A stretch of DNA of 5,757 nt from an uncultured Zoogloea sp. (GTDB taxonomy: Bacteria > Pseudomonadota > Gammaproteobacteria > Burkholderiales > Rhodocyclaceae), in assembly GCA_937967645.1 (NCBI GenBank), contig CALBTT010000132.1, positions 1-5,757 of the forward strand. Direction: 5' to 3'. Under the pieces are notes generated by a model. The model was not told the origin of the DNA, ran no database searches, and was given only the letters and a program-made list of their open reading frames with translations. Positions 1 through 5,757 of this stretch are shown piece by piece (position 1 is the first letter of the stretch; each line of letters opens with the position of its first letter). Made by a program: the position numbers and the translations under genes.

Positions 1-148
1 TGAAGAAGCGCCCTGCCTCCGCGTCGGCGTGGTGGTTGGCCTCGGTGATCCAGCCTTTGTGCTGGGCCAGGAAGGCGCTTACTGCAGCAACGATGCCGAC
101 CCGGTCCGGACAGGATAGGGACAGGGTGTAACGTCGGGGAATGCTCAT
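1..148 (-). CDS. purU: Formyltetrahydrofolate deformylase, N-terminal part (cut by window start)
   Basis: PurU hydrolyses 10-formyltetrahydrofolate to formate and free tetrahydrofolate in the cytoplasm. It balances the one-carbon pool and supplies formate. Only the first 49 codons are present; the frame is open at base 1. The visible part is the N-terminal ACT domain: a beta strand reading YTLSLSCPDRVGIVAAVSAF followed by GWITEANHHAD and GRFF, which closely match the start of known PurU proteins as I remember them. The catalytic hydrolase domain lies outside the window. The ATG at 146-148 is preceded on the minus strand by AAAGGA about 9 bases upstream, which fits a start there. It lies 156 bases downstream of the GcvT-family gene on the same strand, so co-transcription is plausible. 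The REP-like palindromes in the gap could reduce read-through. Identification is by motif recall, not by a search. Confidence 0.9.
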   Translation of the reverse strand, partial: MSIPRRYTLSLSCPDRVGIVAAVSAFLAQHKGWITEANHHADAEAGRFF

Positions 149-205
149 GGGCTGTAGTCCTTTTGCTCGGCCTCTGGAGGGCCATTCATTCGAGACGGCC
201 AGACC

Positions 206-296
206 TGCAGGGGCGGCTTCAGCCGCCCTCCGCGCCTTGATCCGTGGTCAAGCCGTCAATGATCGACATCCGCGGGCGGCTGACGCCGCCCCTGCA
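206..296. repeat. Inverted pair of REP-like palindromes between the GcvT-family gene and purU
   Basis: Two nearly identical 23-base units face each other. Unit A (206-228, plus orientation) is TGCAGGGGCGGC + TTCAGCCGCCC. Unit B (274-296, minus orientation) differs by one base (T to G after the 12-base common head). Each unit has its own perfect 7-bp hairpin, GGGCGGC / GCCGCCC, with a 4-base loop (loops at 218-221 and 281-284). Because they are inverted, the two could also pair together as one long stem with a 45-base loop. A short GC palindrome with a conserved GGGG-containing head, in an intergenic inverted pair, is the usual layout of REP/BIME elements mobilised by RAYT transposases. Unit B begins 9 bases past the stop codon of the GcvT-family gene, so it may also protect or end that transcript; no T-run follows either hairpin on the minus strand. 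The rest of the 149-304 gap shows only the purU ribosome binding site. Confidence 0.7.
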
Positions 297-304
297 AAGT
301 CCGG

Positions 305-1435
305 TCAGCCCTTGGCGGTACGCTTGAGCTTCTGCGGATCGTCGAAAGGCAGTTCGTGGGTGGTGGCCGGTGCGCGCAGGCTGGCCCCCCGCAGCTCCAG
401 CTTGCGGCCGGCTACGGCGTACGCCGGGTCCAGGCGGGCGATGGCCATGGAGCGGCCGACCAGGCGGGAGTACATGCCGCAGGTCACGAAGCCGACCTTG
501 GTGTCGCCGTCGTACAGGGCGTCGCCGCCCTGGGCCGCTTCCTTCGAGTCGAGCTCGATGCCGTAGATCTTGAAGCGCTCCTTGCCCTGCAGGCGGTAGT
601 GCTCGGCCGCCCCGCGGAAGTCCTTCTTGCCCGGCGACACGGTGAAGTCCAGGCCCAGCTCCCACAGGCTGTCGCCGATGGGCTGACCTTCCATCGGGTA
701 CATGTCGGAGTTGTCGTAGGGGTAGAACAGCAGATAGCTCTCCACCCGCAGCCAATCCAGCGCCAGGAAGGAACACGGGGTGATGCCCATGGGCTTGCCT
801 TCGGCCACGATGGTGTCCCAGATGGTCGGCGCATCCGCCGCCTTGCAGAAGATCTCGTAGCCCCGCTCCCCGGTGTAGCCGGTGCGGGAGATGGTCACCG
901 GACGACCGAACAGGGTGGTGTGGGTGTGGTGGAAATACGGCAGGTCGCGGATACCCGGCACATGCTTGGCCAGGAACTCGACGGCCAGCGGCCCCTGCAG
1001 GGACAGGTCATGCAGATCGTCGTCGAACAGCACGGTCACGTTGCGGCCCAGGGCCCCGCGGGTCAGGATCTCATGCCCCGCGCCGGAACCGTGCACCACC
1101 ATGAAGGCGTTGGGGCCGTTGCGGTAGATCAGGCAGTCATCGATGAACTTGCCGGACTCGTTGAGCATCGAGGCGTACACCGACTTGCCCGGATAGAGCT
1201 TGCTCACCGAACGGGTGGTGGCCCAATCGATCAGGGACTCCGCGTGGGGCCCGATCACATGCACCTTCTTCAGGCCCGACACATCCATCAGGCCGGCCTT
1301 GGTACGGATGGTCTCGTGCTCGTCGGCGAGATCGGCGGAATAGGTCCACGCCGTGCCCATGCCGTTCCAGTCTTCCAGCTTGGAACCGAGGGCGCGATGA
1401 CGGTCGGCCAGGGCCGAGATTCTCCATGAACTCAT
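305..1435 (-). CDS. GcvT-family tetrahydrofolate-dependent demethylase / aminomethyltransferase
   Basis: This 376-residue protein has the length and fold landmarks of the GcvT family, which moves methyl or methylene groups from a small donor to tetrahydrofolate in the cytoplasm. Visible marks: MDVSGLKKVHVIGP (50-63); GKFIDDCLIY, with D99/D100 at the catalytic aspartate position; RTGYTGERGYEIF (184-196), the folate-binding Tyr/Glu motif; LDWLRVES (226-233), where the canonical T-protein has LRLEAG; and a C-terminal beta domain with VGFVTCGMYSRLVGRSMAIA (314-333). The departures around LRVESYLLFYPYD and the absence of gcvH/gcvP argue against the ordinary glycine-cleavage T-protein. Neighbouring purU points to a demethylation route that recycles folate. 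The donor (dimethylglycine, sarcosine, DMSP, methoxyaromatic or other) cannot be read from sequence; the motif does not look like DmdA or LigM as I recall them. The start at 1435 is chosen over an ATG 14 codons upstream because AAGGAG sits 6 bases before it. Confidence 0.87.
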   Translation of the reverse strand: MSSWRISALADRHRALGSKLEDWNGMGTAWTYSADLADEHETIRTKAGLMDVSGLKKVHVIGPHAESLIDWATTRSVSKLYPGKSVYASMLNESGKFIDDCLIYRNGPNAFMVVHGSGAGHEILTRGALGRNVTVLFDDDLHDLSLQGPLAVEFLAKHVPGIRDLPYFHHTHTTLFGRPVTISRTGYTGERGYEIFCKAADAPTIWDTIVAEGKPMGITPCSFLALDWLRVESYLLFYPYDNSDMYPMEGQPIGDSLWELGLDFTVSPGKKDFRGAAEHYRLQGKERFKIYGIELDSKEAAQGGDALYDGDTKVGFVTCGMYSRLVGRSMAIARLDPAYAVAGRKLELRGASLRAPATTHELPFDDPQKLKRTAKG

Positions 1436-1441
1436 CTGAAA

Positions 1442-1447
1442 CTCCTT
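1442..1447 (-). promoter_or_regulatory. Ribosome binding site deciding the start of the GcvT-family gene
   Basis: On the minus strand AAGGAG ends 6 bases before the ATG at 1433-1435. The longer reading from 1477 has no comparable site and adds a non-family leader (MNSYPNPFSFKEFQ), so the shorter start is preferred. Confidence 0.8.
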
Positions 1448-1504
1448 GAAGGAAAAGGGGTTGGGGTATGAGTTCATTAGGCCAGCCGGGGCGCCCGGGG
1501 AAAA

Positions 1505-1522
1505 TACTACTCTGGTACTACT
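1505..1522. promoter_or_regulatory. Heptamer direct repeat, candidate operator upstream of the GcvT-family gene
   Basis: TACTACT occurs at 1505-1511 and again at 1516-1522, separated by CTGG, so the copies are 11 bases apart, about one helical turn. On the minus strand this reads AGTAGTA-CCAG-AGTAGTA, about 70-87 bases upstream of the demethylase ATG, a usual position for an activator site. It stands in a locally AT-richer patch (AAAATACTAC) within GC-rich DNA. No factor can be named. The heptamer differs by one position from the NarL consensus TACYYMT, but NarL sites are usually not arranged this way. The rest of 1436-1591 holds the ribosome binding site, a GC-rich palindrome near 1486-1498 and the hairpin at 1532-1552. 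Confidence 0.4.
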
Positions 1523-1531
1523 TCAGGGAGA

Positions 1532-1552
1532 GGCCCCTGTGAACACGGGGCC
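1532..1552 (-). terminator. Possible weak transcription end downstream of narL
   Basis: GGCCCC (1532-1537) can pair with GGGGCC (1547-1552), 40 bases past the narL stop. A few further pairs are possible inside the loop if one T is bulged. There is no T-run after it on the minus strand, so it is not a classic intrinsic terminator. It may be only a chance GC hairpin. Confidence 0.2.
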
Positions 1553-1591
1553 ACAGGCCGCTCCAGGCAGCGCCGACGCGGCCCTGGCTCC

Positions 1592-2287
1592 CTACTGGGC
1601 GGCGTTCTTCCCCTCCTCCCGCAGCTCCCGCAGCCACACCGCGGCTTCGAAGCGGTTGCGCAGATTGAGCTTCTGGAGCACGTGTTTGACGTGCACCTTC
1701 ACGGTGCTCTCGGCGATGCCCAAGGAGCGGGCGACGATCTTGTTGGAGGCCCCCTTGGAGACCAGCTCCAGGGTCTCCTGCTCACGCGCGGTCAGGGACG
1801 CCCAGCCGGCATTGATGCTGTCATGGCCGGCCGGCTGGGGCTTGGCCAGGAGGCCGCCAACCTCGTCCGACAGCACGGTGCCACCGGCCGCCACCTGACG
1901 CAGCTTGAGGTAGAAGGCATCGGGCTCCATGTCCTTGAGCAGGTAGCCGCTGGCCCCCGCCTTGAGCGCCTCCATCACGTCGAAGCTGGAGTCCGATACG
2001 GTGAGCATCACCAGGCGGGTGGGCGAACCCGCCGTCTGCAGGGCCCGCAGCACGGAGATGCCATCGAGGCCCTTCATGTGCAGATCCACCAGGGCCACGT
2101 CGGGGCGGTAGGTGAGCACGGCCTCGATGCCCTCGGCACCGGAGGCGGCCTCGGCCACCACCTGGATGTCGGGATACATCGAGAGCAGCTGCCCGACGCC
2201 TTTGCGGAACAGGGCGTGATCATCCACCACCACCAGGCGGATCCGCCGCCCCTCGGCCGGTTCACCGGTGTTATCGGATACGTCCAT
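1592..2287 (-). CDS. narL: NarL-type response regulator (REC + LuxR-type helix-turn-helix)
   Basis: This 231-residue cytoplasmic transcription factor is expected to be phosphorylated by the kinase encoded just upstream. The receiver domain spans about residues 16-135: acidic pair D22/D23, phosphoacceptor D68 in VALVDLHMKGLDG, switch residue T96 in MLTVSDS, and K118 in GYLLKDMEP. A linker (about 136-162) leads to the LuxR/NarL helix-turn-helix (164-220), from LTAREQETLELV to STVKVHVKHVLQKLNL and EAAVWL. The recognition helix STVKVHVKH matches E. coli NarL, with K197 and K201 at the DNA-contact lysines, so a NarL-like heptamer target is likely. The match around YLLKDMEP and VKVHVKH is strong enough to use the name narL, although its regulon need not be nitrate respiration here. 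GAGGAG lies 7 bases before the ATG. It follows the kinase gene with a 57-base gap, suggesting one operon. Confidence 0.93.
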   Translation of the reverse strand: MDVSDNTGEPAEGRRIRLVVVDDHALFRKGVGQLLSMYPDIQVVAEAASGAEGIEAVLTYRPDVALVDLHMKGLDGISVLRALQTAGSPTRLVMLTVSDSSFDVMEALKAGASGYLLKDMEPDAFYLKLRQVAAGGTVLSDEVGGLLAKPQPAGHDSINAGWASLTAREQETLELVSKGASNKIVARSLGIAESTVKVHVKHVLQKLNLRNRFEAAVWLRELREEGKNAAQ

Positions 2288-2294
2288 GCAGTTG

Positions 2295-2300
2295 CTCCTC
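2295..2300 (-). promoter_or_regulatory. Ribosome binding site of narL
   Basis: GAGGAG on the minus strand, 7 bases before the narL ATG (2285-2287). It lies in the 57-base gap after the kinase stop and gives the regulator independent translation initiation. Confidence 0.75.
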
Positions 2301-2344
2301 GAGTCTGTTCTGAATATGGTCTGGATGAATGGAGGCCCGGCGGC

Positions 2345-3916
2345 TCATCCGAGCGTCGCGCGGGGCCGGAAGCGCACTTCGATGCGCGTGCCGCGCCCCC
2401 CTTCGCCGGGCAGCAGCAGCAGGCCCCCGCTCAGCTGGCGGGCCCGTTCGCGCATGATGGAGACACCGTGGTGGCCTTCGCCGCCACTGCCGGGCGCGAT
2501 GCCCCGACCGTCGTCGTCCACCTGCACCACCACCTCGCCGCCGGCATCGCAGGCCAGGCGGATCAGGGCGTGGTCGGCGCGGGCGTGGCGGATCACGTTG
2601 GTGAGGGCTTCACGGACGATCTGCAGCAAGTGGAACTCTTCATTCACCGACAAGGGCGTGTCCCCCAGGCGGTAATCAAGGCCGATCTGCGTTCCGGCCC
2701 GGGCGGACATCTCCTCCACCACCTCACGCAAGGCCTGCTGCAGCCCCCCCGGCGGCATGCTTGTACGGAACGCGGAGAGCAGCTCGCGGAGGTGCCGGTA
2801 GGCGTTGTCCAGCCCCACCTTGATCTCGCCGGCGATCTCCAGCACCTGCCCGCCGGGCTCGCAGGTGGCGCAGCGGCTGCGCCCCACCTCCAGCTGCAGG
2901 CGGGCGATCTGCAGCTTCATGTAGGACAAGGCCTGGGCCAGGGAGTCATGCAGCTCGCCGGCGATGGCATTGCGCTCGTCCATCAGGGCCAGGCGGCGGC
3001 GGCGCTGATTGCGCTGCAGATTGCCCAGGGACAGGGCGAAGAGGCCGGCCACCGCATCCACCAGGCGGCGGTGGCGGCTCTCGAACAGGAACTCACCGGG
3101 CGCCTCGACCACCAGCACGCCGTAGATCTGGTCGGCGTCGCGCACCGGAACCGCCAGCTCGACGATCTCGCCATCGGGCCCCGGCGAGGAGCGGCGCATG
3201 CCGCCACCGTGGGCCAGGGACTCCGCATCGAACTCATCCAGCAGACGGGCGAGGCGCGGCGCCCCGAGGGCCTCGGGCACCCCCAGTCCTTCCGCCACCG
3301 GCTCGCACAGGGCCAGGGAGCAACAGTGGGCGCGCAGGCAATCCACCATGTCGTCGAGCAGGGCAGTGAGCCAGTCGGCGCTGCCCGGGTTCTCGGCCAG
3401 GCTGGCGCAGGCCCGGTAGATGAACTCCAGGGAGCGCACGGCAAAGCGCTCCTGCTCGAGGGCGTGGCGGGACAGGCGTTCGCCGTCCGCACGCTCGCAG
3501 GCCAGCTGCTCGGCGACCGCATCCAGGGTGCCCGCCAGGCGGTCGATCTCGTCCACGCCCTGGGCCGGGGCGGAAAGGGCACCAGCGGAGTGCGCGGTGA
3601 GGCGCGCCAACGCCATGTCGGTGCGCCGCATCAGCGTCTTCCATGCGCCTCTCAGCAGCAGCGCACAACCGGCCAGAAAGAGCACCACCAGCACGGCGGC
3701 CATGAGCTCGAGTCCGGCCAACCTGGCGGCCTCGGCGCCCCCAGCCCCCACCTGCCCCAGCTGGCCAACCCGCACCCCGATGAAGAAGAGGCTGCCCGCC
3801 AGGCTGGCCAGACAGGCCAGGAGCAGGCAAAGCCATGAGAGGAGTGGATAGCGGGTCAGCACGATGGGGGACGGAGATCCGGAAAAGTATTGGCACAAAA
3901 GAATAAAAAGCAACAT
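2345..3916 (-). CDS. narX: NarX/NarQ-type membrane sensor histidine kinase with minimal periplasmic loop
   Basis: This 523-residue inner-membrane kinase is the likely partner of the NarL-type regulator downstream. Order of parts: transmembrane segment about 24-47; short outer loop about 48-70; second transmembrane segment about 71-89; HAMP-like linker about 90-140; GAF-like central region about 155-300 containing a cysteine cluster (C193, C198, C199, C204); HisKA_3 dimerisation domain with H323 in ELHDSLAQALSYMKLQ; HATPase domain with N440 in REALTNVIRHA, the DDDGRG box (467-472) and HHGVSIMRERA (482-492). The core matches E. coli NarX (LLQI.REAL, LRELL..FR). The family usually has about 110 periplasmic residues with the nitrate-binding P-box; here that domain is missing. 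A CxxC (C349, C352) sits between the two dimerisation helices. The start is uncertain: ATG 3916 has only a weak GGGG upstream, and GTG at 3862 would give a cleaner membrane N-terminus but also lacks a good site. The symbol denotes family, not proven nitrate sensing. Confidence 0.88.
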   Translation of the reverse strand: MLLFILLCQYFSGSPSPIVLTRYPLLSWLCLLLACLASLAGSLFFIGVRVGQLGQVGAGGAEAARLAGLELMAAVLVVLFLAGCALLLRGAWKTLMRRTDMALARLTAHSAGALSAPAQGVDEIDRLAGTLDAVAEQLACERADGERLSRHALEQERFAVRSLEFIYRACASLAENPGSADWLTALLDDMVDCLRAHCCSLALCEPVAEGLGVPEALGAPRLARLLDEFDAESLAHGGGMRRSSPGPDGEIVELAVPVRDADQIYGVLVVEAPGEFLFESRHRRLVDAVAGLFALSLGNLQRNQRRRRLALMDERNAIAGELHDSLAQALSYMKLQIARLQLEVGRSRCATCEPGGQVLEIAGEIKVGLDNAYRHLRELLSAFRTSMPPGGLQQALREVVEEMSARAGTQIGLDYRLGDTPLSVNEEFHLLQIVREALTNVIRHARADHALIRLACDAGGEVVVQVDDDGRGIAPGSGGEGHHGVSIMRERARQLSGGLLLLPGEGGRGTRIEVRFRPRATLG

Positions 3917-3926
3917 TCGCGCCCCA

Positions 3927-3951
3927 TGTGAAACACAATGCTGTTGTCACA
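3927..3951. promoter_or_regulatory. Imperfect inverted repeat in the divergent promoter region
   Basis: TGTGAAACA (3927-3935) and TGTTGTCACA (3942-3951) form an imperfect 25-base dyad with one bulged base, centred near 3939. It lies between the kinase gene and the divergent PAS gene, in a stretch (3871-3955) clearly richer in A+T than its surroundings, as expected for promoters. The outer arms TGTGA/TCACA resemble CRP half-sites, but they are 15 bases apart rather than 6, so a CRP/FNR site is not supported. No convincing -35/-10 pair could be assigned on either strand. Confidence 0.3.
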
Positions 3952-4010
3952 CCTCCTCAGCGTGGAGTGAATCGTGCTTGGAGGAGGTCACGTCCCGTCC
4001 TCTCAAGACC

Positions 4011-5708
4011 ATGAGCATCTACCTCGCCGCCACCCTGCTGGCCACCATCCTGAGCTGTCTGGCCCTGGCCGATGCGGGCCAGATGGACGCCACAACCCGT
4101 GGCATGGCCTTGATGTGCGCCCTGCCCGCCCTGGCCTGGATGGGCTTGCATCTGGCCCCCCGTGCCCGCCTGGATGCGCGTCCTCTCGACAAGGAAGGCC
4201 GGGGCCGGCCCCTGGCCCACTTCGCCCAGCACAGCAGCCAGCCGGCCTTGCTGGTGGAGGGCGGGCGGATCGCCCACGCCAACCGCGCCCTGCTCAAGGC
4301 CCTGGGCCTCACGGCGCGAGCCGACGAGGTGCTGGGCATGCCTCTCGACAACATCGTGCACCCCAAGCACCACCGGCGTCTGGCGGCGCTGCTCGGCAGC
4401 GAAGCCGCCTCGGGAGATGCCGGCGTGCTGACCTTGTTGCGCGCCGATGGCGTGCCCTGGCTGACCCGGGCGAGTCTGTTCCGGGGCGACCTGTCCCAGG
4501 TCACGCTGGTGCAGTTCGACGTCCCCGAGACCTTTCCCGAGGCCCGCTCCGACCGCCAGTGGGGCAACCGCCTGGCCCACTTCGCCGGGGAGATCCTGTT
4601 CGCCCTCGACAACCAGCTGCTGGTCACCTGGCTCAATCCCCAGTGGGAAAAGGCCACGGGCCGGCCGGTCGCGGACAGCGTGTTCCAGCCCTTTCTGCCT
4701 TTCTTCCACCTGGAAGACCGGGCCGCCGTCACCAAGGGCCTGCGCCAGCTGCAGAACGGCGAGCGGGACAGCCTCATCCTCGAACTGCGCACCCTGGCCG
4801 GCCGCGCCCTCGGCCCCCGCTGGGTGGAGCTGCGGGCCTGGCCGCTGGACCTCCCGGCCAGCGGCGAGACCGGCATCGTCGGCATGCTGCTGGACATCGA
4901 CCAGCGCCGCCGCAGCGAGGAGGCCCTGCGGGCCCAGCGGCGCAGCCTGCACACCATGCTCGACAACCTGCCGGGCATGATCTACCGGGGCCAGAACGAC
5001 AAACACTGGACCATGGAGTTCGTCAGCGAGGGCTGCTTCGAGCTGACCGGCTACACCCCTCTCGAGCTGGTGGACAACCAGTCGGCCAGCTTTGCCGACC
5101 TGATCCACCCGGAGGACCGGGATTTCGTCTGGAACTACGTGCAGATGCGGCTGACCCGCCGTGAGCGCTACGAACTGAGCTACCGCATCGTGGACCGGGA
5201 CGGCCAGACCCGGTGGGTGTGGGAGCAGGGGCGCGGCATCCACTCCAGCCGGGGCGAATTCCTCGGCCTGGAAGGCTTCATCACCGACGTGGACAGCAGC
5301 CGCGGCGCCCAGGAGGAGGCGCGCCGCCGCCTGTTCTTCGACAACGCCACCGGCCTGCTGGGCTTCAGCCTGTTCCTCGACCGGCTGCAGCACCTGTTCG
5401 TCCACTCCACCTGCGTGGGCTATCCCTTCGCGCTGCTGCACCTGGCCCTCGACCCGCTCGAGGAGATCGCCGCCAGCCACGGCCCCGCCATGGCCGAGCG
5501 GGTCATGGTGGAGGTCGGCAAGCGCCTGCGGGTGGTGTGCAACGACTGTAACGGGGTGGCCCGCCACGGCAACGGCTTCGCCATCCTGGTGGCCGACTTC
5601 CGCCCGGCCTCCCTGGCCTGGGCTGCGCCGCTGCCGGACGATCCCGCCCCGGACGCCAGCCTGCAGCACCTCGCCGGCGCCCTGGCCGGACTGGCCGGCA
5701 AGCCCCTG
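4011..5708 (+). CDS. Membrane-anchored triple-PAS protein with degenerate GGDEF domain, 3' end missing
   Basis: Beginning MSIYLAATLL, this frame runs 566 codons without a stop until genomic sequence ends at 5708, so the gene is truncated. Two hydrophobic segments (about 4-20 and 31-49) suggest inner-membrane anchoring. Three PAS-like modules follow: about 69-170 (weakest), 187-297 (ALDNQLLVTWLNPQWEKATG) and 311-428 (FVSEGCFELTGYTP, IHPEDRD, then the PAC strand YRIVDRDGQTRWVWEQGRG). A GGDEF-type fold starts near 438 (FFDNATGLLGFSLFLDRL, in place of D.LTGL.NR). The active-site loop reads VARHGNGFAIL (516-526), so GGDEF is HGNGF. The loss of acidic residues predicts no diguanylate cyclase activity; such domains often precede a c-di-GMP phosphodiesterase (EAL) domain, which would lie in the missing part. 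ATG 4011 lacks a nearby ribosome site; GGAGGAGG at 3980-3987 is too far upstream, and TTG 3978 is an alternative. The gene diverges from the kinase gene and may share its control region. Confidence 0.88.
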
Positions 5709-5757
5709 AGATCGGAAGAGCACACGTCTGAACTCCAGTCACGAATCACCAACTCGT
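5709..5757 (+). other. Illumina TruSeq adapter and index read-through (non-genomic contig end)
   Basis: Positions 5709-5742 match the 34-base TruSeq 3' adapter exactly (AGATCGGAAGAGC, then ACACGTCTGAACTCCAGTCAC). Next come eight bases GAATCACC (5743-5750), which fit an i7 index, and AACTCGT (5751-5757), which is the following adapter sequence ATCTCGT with one mismatch. The order insert-adapter-index-adapter is exactly that of read-through past a short insert. The plus frame of the PAS gene stays open here and encodes the familiar contaminant peptide RSEEHTSELQS. The minus strand encodes the equally familiar DWSSDVCSSDL and TGVQTCALPIS. Anything called past 5708 is artefact. Confidence 0.98.

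Noticed and set aside
356..1429. 357-residue plus-strand open frame opposite the GcvT-family gene
   Set aside because: A GC-driven mirror of a well-supported gene with all family motifs on the minus strand.
1486..1498. GC palindrome CCGGGGCGCCCGG as a terminator or operator
   Set aside because: Only a 5-bp stem with a 3-base loop and no T-run; common by chance at this base composition.
1682..3838. 718-residue plus-strand open frame across narL and narX
   Set aside because: It is antisense to two clearly recognisable genes, very rich in Q, H, G and A, has no recognisable motifs, and bridges the narX-narL gap only by chance lack of stops.
3882..3893. Possible NarL heptamer (minus strand TACTTTT) for autoregulation
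   Set aside because: A single copy with one mismatch to TACYYMT and no paired second heptamer; expected by chance.
3890..3912. Possible sigma-54 promoter (TTGGCACA)
   Set aside because: The -24-like TTGGCAC is present, but the required GC element at -12 is absent (AATAA instead).
3974..5164. 396-residue plus-strand frame starting MLGGGHVPSS
   Set aside because: It is the wrong frame of the PAS gene, rich in P, G and R. The frame beginning at 4011 gives membrane segments, PAS and GGDEF-like motifs instead.
3957..5723. 588-residue open frame on the minus strand, opposite the PAS protein
   Set aside because: Its composition (rich in G, Q, A, H, V) is typical of an antisense shadow of high-GC coding DNA, it shows no domain motifs, and its N-terminus is encoded by adapter sequence.
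1..5757. CRISPR array, tRNA, rRNA, insertion sequence, toxin-antitoxin or phage genes
   Set aside because: No spaced direct-repeat array, no tRNA-like cloverleaf recognised by eye, and no transposase or phage motifs in any real frame; genes fill almost all the window.

Overview
The window is high-GC DNA with tightly packed genes and strong Shine-Dalgarno sites. It is typical of a Proteobacterium; I lean towards Betaproteobacteria (Rhodocyclales-like: Thauera, Azoarcus and relatives), but this rests only on the general look of the proteins. Three genes on the minus strand, plus the start of a fourth, face one plus-strand gene across a short divergent intergenic region.

Positions 1-1435 (minus strand) hold a one-carbon module. 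A GcvT-family, tetrahydrofolate-dependent demethylase/aminomethyltransferase lies upstream of purU (formyltetrahydrofolate deformylase, cut by the window start). No gcvH or gcvP is visible. The pairing suggests a methyl or methylene group is passed to folate and the folate is then freed by release of formate. Between the two genes lies an inverted pair of REP-like palindromes. Upstream of the demethylase is a heptamer direct repeat with an 11-bp period, a candidate operator.

Positions 1592-3916 (minus strand) hold a NarX/NarQ-type sensor kinase followed by a NarL-type response regulator, 57 bases apart and probably one operon. The kinase has a normal NarX-like catalytic core. Its extracytoplasmic loop is only about 23 residues, so the periplasmic nitrate/nitrite-binding domain is absent and the stimulus is probably different or cytoplasmic.

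Positions 4011-5708 (plus strand) hold a membrane-anchored triple-PAS signalling protein entering a degenerate GGDEF domain (HGNGF in place of GGDEF). It probably belongs to a c-di-GMP protein whose C-terminus, perhaps an EAL domain, is missing.

The last 49 bases (5709-5757) are not genomic. They are Illumina TruSeq adapter plus index read-through left on the contig end, and the open frame runs through them without a stop, so an automatic annotation will carry an adapter-encoded tail. I see no convincing undescribed system. The items most worth a second look are the adapter artefact, the sensor kinase without a ligand domain, the demethylase-purU pair and the two repeat structures.
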